Shown in pieces: positions 15,182 through 21,487 of a stretch of DNA of 21,487 nt (the first letter of the stretch is position 1; the number at the start of each line of letters is the position of its first letter). The stretch comes from Actinobacteria bacterium ADurb.Bin346 (GTDB taxonomy: Bacteria; Actinomycetota; Humimicrobiia; Humimicrobiales; Humimicrobiaceae). The DNA is taken from contig MWAX01000166.1 of the NCBI GenBank assembly GCA_002068775.1, forward strand, positions 1 through 21,487, given 5' to 3'. Both the position numbers and the translations under genes were made by a program. The notes under the pieces were generated by a model, which was not told where the DNA came from, ran no database searches, and worked only from the letters and a program-made list of their open reading frames with translations.

Positions 15182-16866
15182 TCCGTCTTTATTATCACCT
15201 TATCTGGGCAGCAGCTTTTTCTGCAGGTTTTCTGATATGTGGTAATTTAATTATTTATTCCTGGTTTAAATCATCAGGATACATCATAATGTCCGCTCTC
15301 ACAGCTGCTTTCATAATTTCAAATCTTATATTTTTACTGATCATCAAAGCCTTTAAACAGAAAACCGGACAATGCCAGAGACATGTGAAGGGAACGGATA
15401 AAATACTGCCCGTGCTGCTCTTTTTATACTGCACCATCTTTTTTATGTCAGGATTATTTTGCAGCGCCAGGCTCACAGATTACAATTCGAATAACTCTGA
15501 TAAAAAATTTGATGAAATCCTGAGCAAAAACGGCGGTGCGTCAATTGAAGTTGCCGGAAGGATATCAAGCCATGTCACAAGATCAAGGTACAGCTGCAGT
15601 TTCAAAATAGATACAGCTAAAATATTATTTTCTGATAATCCGGCGCTCAGTTCCTTAATTATCTGCAATGCAGGCGAGTTCAATGCAGTGGTCCGAAACT
15701 ATTATGGGAATGCCCTTGAGCGCGATGATTTAATAAAGTTTAAAGGCAGCTACCGCTGCAAAGATTACAGCAGCTATTTTTTAACTTATGGGCACAGCAT
15801 TGAAAAAAAAGAAAATTACCCCATAGACAAATGGCCTTATCTTATAAGAAAAGCTATTTATAAATGCGTCAGGAACACCATTTACAATAATCTTGCTTAT
15901 AGCCATGCGGCAATCTGTGAAGCAGCAGTGCTTGGAAACAGTGCCAATATCACTGACAGCCAGGCTAAAGATTTTATAAACAGCGGGATATATCATCTTC
16001 TAGCAATATCAGGGCTGCATGTATCTTTTTTTGTTGTTATCTTATCCTCAATCTTTTTAAGGGCAACAAAAGGATTTGGACATCTCAGGGGAAAAATAAA
16101 TAAAATTTTAGGCAACCTGGGCATTATCGTGATACTGGCAACGCTGGCTCTTTATAATTTTGTCATCGGGGAAAAGGCAAGTGTGCTCAGGGCAACAATA
16201 ATGGCTGTTTTTATTCTTTTTTCGTCGAGGTGGAAAAAGGCACTGGATAATAAAGCGGCGCTAAGTTTTTCATATATTATACTCCTGATAATAAATCCGG
16301 GATTTTTTAAAAATGCATCTTTCTGGCTTTCATTTTTATCTGTTGCAGCAATTTTATATTTAAATAATATTATTTCAGGCTTTTTCCGTTTTCTGGCAGG
16401 CAGAATATTTATTATTTTTAAAATGCCTGCTTTATCCATGCGATTTGCCGGAAAGTCAAAACCAGGCTATTTTGGCTCTCTTTTTGTAACATCGCTTTCA
16501 GTATATATATTTATATTTCCGGTATTGATGTATTTGTTTGGCAGTGCAGGTATTTTTGCTGTCATAATCAATATGGCTGCAATTCCGGTTTTTTATGCAT
16601 TGCTTTTTATCCTTATAATATCATCGCTTCTTGCTATTTTATGGCCGCCACTGGGCTCCCTTCTGTTGAAACCTTCTGCTGTTCCGCTGTTTATACTCGA
16701 TAAAATATCCGGGTTATGGAAAATCTCCGGGTACAGTGTGCTGAGAATTGATGATTTCAGTATGATTTATGTGATATTATATTATACTGTGCTTGTTTTA
16801 TCGGCCATTGTTATTTCAGGGTTTCTGAAAAAACAAAAGAAATATATATGCTCTGCAGGGGGGTGA
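15178..16866 (+). CDS. comEC: ComEC/Rec2 DNA uptake channel, without metallo-beta-lactamase domain
   Basis: Polytopic membrane protein thought to form the channel that carries single-stranded DNA into the cell. The 562 residues contain N-terminal membrane helices with a DUF4131-like extracytoplasmic segment (about 30-190) and the Competence domain (about 230-510) with the hallmark LLAISGLHVSFF near 277 and GEKASVLRATIMA. Typical ComEC has 700-800 residues and ends in a metallo-beta-lactamase-like domain; none is present here, and no HxHxDH motif appears downstream. The protein ends cleanly after its last helix. A run of six G (16858-16863) abuts the TGA, but shifting frame there does not recover the missing domain. 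The start is TTG at 15178, overlapping comEA. Confidence 0.93.
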   Translation: MIRLYYHLIWAAAFSAGFLICGNLIIYSWFKSSGYIIMSALTAAFIISNLIFLLIIKAFKQKTGQCQRHVKGTDKILPVLLFLYCTIFFMSGLFCSARLTDYNSNNSDKKFDEILSKNGGASIEVAGRISSHVTRSRYSCSFKIDTAKILFSDNPALSSLIICNAGEFNAVVRNYYGNALERDDLIKFKGSYRCKDYSSYFLTYGHSIEKKENYPIDKWPYLIRKAIYKCVRNTIYNNLAYSHAAICEAAVLGNSANITDSQAKDFINSGIYHLLAISGLHVSFFVVILSSIFLRATKGFGHLRGKINKILGNLGIIVILATLALYNFVIGEKASVLRATIMAVFILFSSRWKKALDNKAALSFSYIILLIINPGFFKNASFWLSFLSVAAILYLNNIISGFFRFLAGRIFIIFKMPALSMRFAGKSKPGYFGSLFVTSLSVYIFIFPVLMYLFGSAGIFAVIINMAAIPVFYALLFILIISSLLAILWPPLGSLLLKPSAVPLFILDKISGLWKISGYSVLRIDDFSMIYVILYYTVLVLSAIVISGFLKKQKKYICSAGG

Positions 16867-16907
16867 TGTTTTCATTATCCATTACCGGCAGCAGAAATTA
16901 TGTTTCC

Positions 16908-16912
16908 GGAGG
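16908..16912 (+). promoter_or_regulatory. Shine-Dalgarno site that fixes the holA start
   Basis: GGAGG is followed after 8 bases by ATG at 16921. An earlier in-frame ATG at 16900 would place this site inside the coding region and has no comparable site of its own, so 16921 is preferred. Confidence 0.6.
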
Positions 16913-16920
16913 TTATAAAT

Positions 16921-18027
16921 ATGCCTGCTGTAAAAGAAAATATCCATGACGGCAAACAAATCAGCGAGCTTAAATCCTGGTATCTTTATATAAGTAAAAG
17001 CATTTCAATCCTTGACGAAACAGTGGAGAAGTTCAGGAGAACTTTAAGAGGAAAAATTAATTTCGAGACTGATTTTAAGATTTTTTATTGTGGTCCTGAT
17101 ATGGATGAAAATGACTTTAAAAATTTTACAAACACTCCTTCCTTTTTTTCCGAAAAAAGAGCGGCAGTTGTTAAGAGCCTGGAAAAAGCTTCAGCGGAAT
17201 TTATTAAAACTCTGGTACGGATGTGCAGTGAGACAGAGCAGAAAGACGACAGCATTCTGATAATATTGACATATGCAACTGGTGACAGAAAAGAAAAAAA
17301 TATTGCTGACCTGAAAACAGCAGTATCCAAAAGTGGCATTGTAGAAGTTCTGTATGCTCCAACCTCAGAAAAGCTTGGCAGATGGCTTGCCGAAAGAAGT
17401 GAGCTTGACGGCGTAAAATTCACTCAAAAAGCAGTTTCAAGGTTTATTGAGAATGTCAGTTTTGACCTGAGCCTTTTAAAGTCTGAGTATGAGAAACTTA
17501 TGATTTATTTGATTTCAGAAAAGGAAAAAACAATAAACGAAACAACAGTCGACAAGCTTGTGCCCCGTGTTTATGATATGAAGATATTCGACCTCGTGAA
17601 TTGTATAGGCAACAGGGACAGGACAGGGGCGCTCAAAACCTTAAAGTCGTTGATGCTTGAAAAACAGAATATGATAGGTGTAATCGCTTTGCTTCACAGG
17701 ATGTTTTCAGCATTTATTTATATTAAAAGCGAAAATCTGAAAAAACAGGCCCAAATTTATCCTGGTTACGCCGGCAGTTATAAAACGCCTGGAAGAAATC
17801 CATCAGGCAGTTTCAGGGATTATATCGAGAAAAGCATCGGCCATACAAAAAATAAAGAAAAAGTAGCTGCAAGTTATTTGCGTTTTTCACAAAAATACTC
17901 TTTGCACGAGATAATTAAAGTCTTTGATATTCTTAACAGTTATGATATTCTGCTCAGGTCTGCTGAAATAAATGAAGCTGTGCTCATAACCCGTCTTATT
18001 GCAGAAATTATCGGCATAAAAGCTTAA
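16921..18027 (+). CDS. holA: DNA polymerase III delta subunit
   Basis: Clamp-loader delta subunit, which opens the beta sliding clamp during replication. The 368 residues follow the HolA pattern: an N-terminal AAA-like domain in which the Walker A motif is degenerate (WYLYISKSISILDETVEKF, normal for delta), TPSFFSEKRAAVVKSLEKA, a middle stretch with LGRWLAERSELDGVKFTQKA, YEKLMIYL and VYDMKIFDLVNCIGNRD, and a helical C-terminal collar domain with LLHRMFSAF. The sequence is divergent, as usual for this family, but position after comEC and before rpsT is the conserved one. The start was moved to ATG 16921 because of the GGAGG upstream. It ends 7 bases from the convergent rpsT. Confidence 0.92.
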   Translation: MPAVKENIHDGKQISELKSWYLYISKSISILDETVEKFRRTLRGKINFETDFKIFYCGPDMDENDFKNFTNTPSFFSEKRAAVVKSLEKASAEFIKTLVRMCSETEQKDDSILIILTYATGDRKEKNIADLKTAVSKSGIVEVLYAPTSEKLGRWLAERSELDGVKFTQKAVSRFIENVSFDLSLLKSEYEKLMIYLISEKEKTINETTVDKLVPRVYDMKIFDLVNCIGNRDRTGALKTLKSLMLEKQNMIGVIALLHRMFSAFIYIKSENLKKQAQIYPGYAGSYKTPGRNPSGSFRDYIEKSIGHTKNKEKVAASYLRFSQKYSLHEIIKVFDILNSYDILLRSAEINEAVLITRLIAEIIGIKA

Positions 18028-18034
18028 AGTGAGT

Positions 18035-18319
18035 TTATTTTACAGTTGATTTTTCACTGCGGGTTTTGTTAAGAAATTTTGCAGCTTTTGATTTCTTATT
18101 AGCAGCAAAATTCTTATGGACAGTGTGTGTCTTTGCAGCTTTATCCAGGACTTTGAAATATTCATCCATGTTGACCTTTGCCTGCTCTGTATCATTGCTC
18201 TCAACAGACTTAAGGAATTTTTTATTCATGGTTTTGATTTTTGTTTTAAGAGCCTGATTTTTTTCTGATCTCTTAATGTTTTGCCTGTCTCTTTTTTCCT
18301 GTGACTTTATATTTGGCAC
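18035..18319 (-). CDS. rpsT: 30S ribosomal protein S20
   Basis: Small-subunit primary binding protein for 16S rRNA. The 94 residues are lysine-rich and helical, with the family features MPNIKSQEKRDRQNIKR, ALKTKIKTMNKKF and the C-terminal IHKNxAxRKKSxL-like stretch, here VHKNFAANKKSKAAKFLNK. The start is GTG at 18319 behind GGAGG (18334-18330 on the minus strand) with a 10-base spacer. The gene is monocistronic, convergent with holA and divergent from murJ, the standard arrangement around holA in Gram-positive bacteria. Confidence 0.97.
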   Translation of the reverse strand: MPNIKSQEKRDRQNIKRSEKNQALKTKIKTMNKKFLKSVESNDTEQAKVNMDEYFKVLDKAAKTHTVHKNFAANKKSKAAKFLNKTRSEKSTVK

Positions 18320-18362
18320 TTATTTTAAACCTCCAAAAAAGTTATTTTCTAAACGACGAGTT

Positions 18363-18371
18363 ATTCTACCA
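18363..18371 (-). promoter_or_regulatory. Candidate extended -10 promoter for rpsT
   Basis: On the minus strand the sequence reads TGGTAGAAT, a TGn extended -10 with TAGAAT. No clear -35 is present, as is allowed for extended -10 promoters. The start would be near 18356, leaving a leader of about 35 bases that includes the GGAGG site. Confidence 0.4.
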
Positions 18372-18396
18372 TCTTTTTTAAAAAATAAAAATATTT

Positions 18397-18427
18397 ATTA
18401 TAATTAGCAAAATTATAATGATATAAT
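18397..18427. promoter_or_regulatory. Palindromic -10 octamers and likely murJ -10 box
   Basis: ATTATAAT occurs at 18397-18404 and 18412-18419, and a third TATAAT at 18422-18427. The octamer reads TATAAT on both strands. The last box ends 9 bases before the murJ ATG, so a transcript from it would have almost no leader. This fits the absence of a Shine-Dalgarno before murJ. No good -35 is seen. Confidence 0.45.
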
Positions 18428-18436
18428 ACCAAAATT

Positions 18437-20014
18437 ATGCAGGACATACAGGAAGATTATCTACATTCGAGAAAAAGGATTTTCAGCGCCACTGTAATAG
18501 TAATAATCGTAACTTTACTTTCAAAAATATCCGGGCTTGTGCGCGATCAGATAATGGCAGGTTATTATGGTATCAGCTATGAAACTGATGCATTTACCTG
18601 GGCTTTTTTTATTCCCAACCTCTTTAAAATATTATTTGCAGATTCGCTGATCATTGCAGCCTTTATACCTGTTTACACAGCTTACTTGAAATCAAAAGAC
18701 GAAAAAGACAGGGCAGTTTTTTTAAACTCAGTAACAAATATAATGCTCATTGTCTTTTTTATTATTTCAGCCCTGCTATTTATATTGTCGCCGCAGATAG
18801 GAACAATCCTTTCAAAAATTTCATCCGATCAGCTTAATATCACCAGTTTTGTAACCATGAACCGGATCATGGCATTTTCACTGTTTATGCTCAGCATGTC
18901 AGGCCTTACAGCAGGTATTTTAAATTCTCATAATATTTTTACGATACCTTCACTTGCGCCCTTTTTAATGAATATTTTTACAATCGGTTTTGTGGTCCTT
19001 TTAAACCATAAAATGGGCATCATAAGCATGGCTGTCGGTACAATGGCAGGAGCAGTAATACAACTTATAGCGCAGCTTTTCCAGCTGAGGGTTACAAATA
19101 TAAAATACTCTTTTAAAATTGATTTTAAAAACAGGTCAGTCAGGGAGATTTTTTCCATGATGTTTCCCATACTTCTCAGCCTGGGAGCTGTGCAGCTTAA
19201 TAACAGTGTGGATAAATTCTTTGCCCTCGGGCTTGGTGCCGGCAACACGACAGCGCTTGATCTGTCATGGAGAGTCACAAATCTTCCTCTTGGCGTATTT
19301 TCTGTAGCCGTAATTACGGTTCTCTATCCCCTGATTTCAAGGCAGGCCGCAGAAGATGACATAAACGGCATAAAGGAAAGCTTTTCGCTTGGCGTGCGCG
19401 AGATAGGCTATATCATGATCCCTGCAGTTACTGGTCTTGCAGCGCTGAGTTACCCTGTAATAAAGCTTTTATTCGAGCATAATAATTTTACCCCTGCTGA
19501 CACGTCAAAAGTTTCAACAATACTGGTGTTCCATAGCCTAGGGCTGGTGTTTTTCGGGCTTCTTATGATACTTAACAGGATTTATTATGCATTCAAGAAT
19601 GTGATGACCCCTTTAAAAGTTGCGGCTTTTTCAATAATTGCAAATGTATTGCTGGACTGGTTGTTTATAAAATTCATGGGGGTATCCGGAGTGGCGTTTT
19701 CAACAAGCCTTGTTGCCGTGTTTAATGTAATCATCCTTATAATAATCCTTCGCAAAAAAGTAGGGTTTCTTGGAGGAAAAAGGATATTGAAATCATATCT
19801 TAAGATCCTGGCTTCATCGGCTATAATGGGGGCTATAATTTATTTTAGCTGGTGGTTCCTGAAAAAATATGCCTATAATAGTCTCTGGTATTTGGTTGCA
19901 ATCCTGTTATTTATAATAATTGCGGGCGCAGGAATATATGTATTATTAACATATCTTTTTAAAATGGATGAAATAAAATTTGTTTTTAAAATATTCTCCC
20001 GCTCAAGGAGATAA
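18437..20014 (+). CDS. murJ: Lipid II flippase MurJ (MviN family)
   Basis: Integral membrane flippase that moves the peptidoglycan precursor lipid II across the cytoplasmic membrane. The 525 residues contain about 14 membrane segments. Family motifs are clear: SKISGLVRDQIMAGYYG near the start, ETDAFTWAFFIPNLFKILFADS, AFIPVY, AVQLNNSVDKFFALGLG, LPLGVFSVAVITVLYPLISR and LNRIYYAFKNVMTPLKVA. The start is ATG at 18437 with no Shine-Dalgarno; a TATAAT box ends 9 bases upstream, so a leaderless or very short-leader mRNA is plausible. lepA follows after 6 bases. Confidence 0.96.
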   Translation: MQDIQEDYLHSRKRIFSATVIVIIVTLLSKISGLVRDQIMAGYYGISYETDAFTWAFFIPNLFKILFADSLIIAAFIPVYTAYLKSKDEKDRAVFLNSVTNIMLIVFFIISALLFILSPQIGTILSKISSDQLNITSFVTMNRIMAFSLFMLSMSGLTAGILNSHNIFTIPSLAPFLMNIFTIGFVVLLNHKMGIISMAVGTMAGAVIQLIAQLFQLRVTNIKYSFKIDFKNRSVREIFSMMFPILLSLGAVQLNNSVDKFFALGLGAGNTTALDLSWRVTNLPLGVFSVAVITVLYPLISRQAAEDDINGIKESFSLGVREIGYIMIPAVTGLAALSYPVIKLLFEHNNFTPADTSKVSTILVFHSLGLVFFGLLMILNRIYYAFKNVMTPLKVAAFSIIANVLLDWLFIKFMGVSGVAFSTSLVAVFNVIILIIILRKKVGFLGGKRILKSYLKILASSAIMGAIIYFSWWFLKKYAYNSLWYLVAILLFIIIAGAGIYVLLTYLFKMDEIKFVFKIFSRSRR

Positions 20015-20020
20015 ACTTAA

Positions 20021-21487
20021 ATGACTGATAAAAATCTGATAAGGAATTTTTCAATTATCGCACATATTGATCATGGCAAGTCAACTCTTGCTGACAGGAT
20101 CCTTGAAATGACAGATACTGTGAGCACGAGGGAAATGTCTGAGCAGTACCTTGATGATATGGATCTTGAAAGAGAGAGGGGAATTACCATAAAGGCGCAT
20201 TCGGTAAGAGTGGCCTATAACTGTAAACTTGATTCAAAAAGTTATATTTTTAATCTTATTGATACTCCGGGCCATGTTGATTTTTCGTATGAAGTATCGC
20301 GAAGCCTTGCCGCCTGTGAGGGCGCTGTGCTTGTGGTTGATGCCACGCAGGGTATACAGGCACAGACTCTTGCAAATATTTATCTTGCACTTGCTAATAA
20401 TCTTGAAATAATTCCTGTAATAAACAAGATCGATTTAAAAAGTGCAAGGCTGGAAGAAGTCTCTGGAGAGCTTGCAATGGTGCTTGGGATAGAGAAAAAC
20501 AGGATAATCTCGGCCAGTGCAAAAACAGGAGCAGGTGTGGAGGAAATACTTGACCGTATAGTTATGGATGTTCCGCCTCCTGCAGGAGATATTGAAAAAC
20601 CTCTGCAGACGCTTATTTTTGATTCCCAGTACGACTCTTACAGAGGCATAGTTGTCCTGATAAGAGTTGTAAACGGTTTTATTGAGGCAGGGATGAAAAT
20701 AAAATTTATGGCTGAAAACTCTGTTACGATTGTAGAAGAAGTGGGTGTATTAAGCCCGAAAATGATAAAAAAGGACAGGCTTGGTGCAGGCGAAGTAGGA
20801 TATATAATAACAGGAGTAAAAGAGATCGGGAATATCCGCGTCGGCGATACGGTCACCTCTTTTAAAGAGCCTGCAGAAGAGCTGCTTCCGGGATATAAAA
20901 AACCAAAACCCATGGTATATTGCGGCCTTTTCCCTATAGAAGGAGTTCATTATGAAGAGCTTCGGGATGCGCTCGGAAAGCTTCTGCTGAATGATTCCTC
21001 CCTTGATTATACGCCTGAAGTCTCAAATGCGCTGGGATTTGGTTTCAGGTGCGGTTTCCTCGGCCTGCTGCATATGGAGATAGTAAAAGAAAGGCTGGAG
21101 CGTGAATATGGCTTGAGTCTTGTAACAACTGCGCCAAATGTTGCTTACATGGTTGTCAGGACTAATGATGAGACAGTCGAGGTAAAAAGGCCATCTGATT
21201 TTCCGGATGAAGAAAAAATTAAAGAGATACAGGAACCTTATGTCAATGCTACAATAATAAGCCCCAAAGAATATATAGGGGATATAATGAATCTTGCCAA
21301 CGGTAAGCGGGGAGAATTTATTGATATGCAGTATCTTTCACCTGAAAGAGTTGACCCGGGTAATTTGATTTATAAAACCAAAAATACACCGAAAGTAGTT
21401 GGAGCAATAGGTGAAGATGCACTTGAAGTAATTGCGGCTATGTACAGAGCGGTTCTTGAAAGTGATGTACATACGGTTTCGAGTCCC
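20021..21487 (+). CDS. lepA: Translation elongation factor 4 (LepA), 5' part, with non-LepA tail from about 21356
   Basis: Ribosome-binding GTPase (EF4). Residues 1-445 are typical LepA: IIAHIDHGKSTLADRIL (P-loop), ERERGITIKAHSV, DTPGHVDFSYEVSRSLAA, NKIDL, CGLFPIEGVHYEELRDALGKL, LGFGFRCGFLGLLHMEI and KRGEFIDMQYLSPERVD. At this point the family continues with LxYExPLAExxxDFFDxLKS and a C-terminal domain of about 150 residues. Here the frame instead reads PGNLIYKTKNTPKVVGAIGE and on to the window edge with no resemblance to LepA. The start is ATG at 20021 behind AAGGAG with a 10-base spacer. No stop is reached within the window. Either the gene is broken or the end of the sequence is chimeric. 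Confidence 0.93.
   Translation, partial: MTDKNLIRNFSIIAHIDHGKSTLADRILEMTDTVSTREMSEQYLDDMDLERERGITIKAHSVRVAYNCKLDSKSYIFNLIDTPGHVDFSYEVSRSLAACEGAVLVVDATQGIQAQTLANIYLALANNLEIIPVINKIDLKSARLEEVSGELAMVLGIEKNRIISASAKTGAGVEEILDRIVMDVPPPAGDIEKPLQTLIFDSQYDSYRGIVVLIRVVNGFIEAGMKIKFMAENSVTIVEEVGVLSPKMIKKDRLGAGEVGYIITGVKEIGNIRVGDTVTSFKEPAEELLPGYKKPKPMVYCGLFPIEGVHYEELRDALGKLLLNDSSLDYTPEVSNALGFGFRCGFLGLLHMEIVKERLEREYGLSLVTTAPNVAYMVVRTNDETVEVKRPSDFPDEEKIKEIQEPYVNATIISPKEYIGDIMNLANGKRGEFIDMQYLSPERVDPGNLIYKTKNTPKVVGAIGEDALEVIAAMYRAVLESDVHTVSSP
21356..21487 (+). other. Foreign-looking segment fused in frame to lepA
   Basis: From about 21356 the translation no longer matches LepA. The stretch GEDALEVIAAMYRAVLESD followed by a short strand and a proline resembles the C-terminus of Gfo/Idh/MocA-family oxidoreductases; this is recognition by eye from a short piece. 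The switch lies at or next to CCCGGG (21355-21360). It may be an assembly chimera at a contig end. Confidence 0.55.

Noticed and set aside
18028..18060. Bidirectional terminator between convergent holA and rpsT
   Set aside because: Only 7 bases separate the genes; the AGTGA/TCACT pair has a loop of about 20 bases and no convincing stem.

Overview
The window is an A+T-rich bacterial chromosome segment carrying 18 complete genes, one partial gene and a gene fragment. No rRNA, tRNA, IS element, phage or CRISPR is visible. Gene order (Rne/Rng-family RNase, rplU, rpmA, obgE, proB, proA, nadD, yqeK, LCP-like gene, rsfS, leuS, comEA, comEC, holA, rpsT, murJ, lepA) is a conserved Gram-positive housekeeping order. 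The obgE-proB-proA-nadD run behind rne/rplU/rpmA, and tandem LytR_C domains, point most to a low-GC, deep-branching member of Actinomycetota; a Firmicute-like lineage is not excluded. This placement is inference from synteny and domain style. TTG starts are common (rng, proB, nadD, leuS, comEC).

Layout. 3-68: last codons of an upstream gene. 176-2607, plus strand: ribonuclease G/E with an apparent C-terminal TRAM domain, then L21 and L27. 2597-3857, minus strand: a two-gene TauE/SafE-type transporter and DUF1634 membrane protein unit that interrupts the usual rpmA-obgE junction. 4010-14115, plus strand: one dense run (ObgE, proline synthesis ProB/ProA, NAD synthesis NadD, Ap4A hydrolase-like YqeK, a degenerate LCP protein, RsfS, LeuS), probably one operon. 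14195-18027, plus strand: a competence/replication operon (comEA-comEC-holA) behind a perfect consensus sigma-70-type promoter. 18035-18319, minus strand: S20. 18437 to the end, plus strand: MurJ, then LepA/EF4, which is cut by an abrupt sequence change near 21356.

How the genes work together: most serve translation and ribosome assembly (RNase G/E, L21, L27, ObgE, RsfS, LeuS, S20, LepA), with small biosynthetic modules (proline, NAD), envelope functions (LCP-like, MurJ), DNA uptake (ComEA/ComEC) and replication (HolA).

The window is mostly ordinary core genome. I found no convincing new biological system. The points worth a second look are: an ATT start codon on rplU behind an ideal Shine-Dalgarno; loss of the 3' quarter of lepA with an unrelated in-frame tail at the window end (chimera or rearrangement); an LCP domain lacking most canonical catalytic residues; ComEC without its metallo-beta-lactamase domain; a TRAM domain on RNase G/E; the consensus comEA promoter with helically phased A-tracts; and palindromic ATTATAAT -10 boxes in both divergent intergenic regions.
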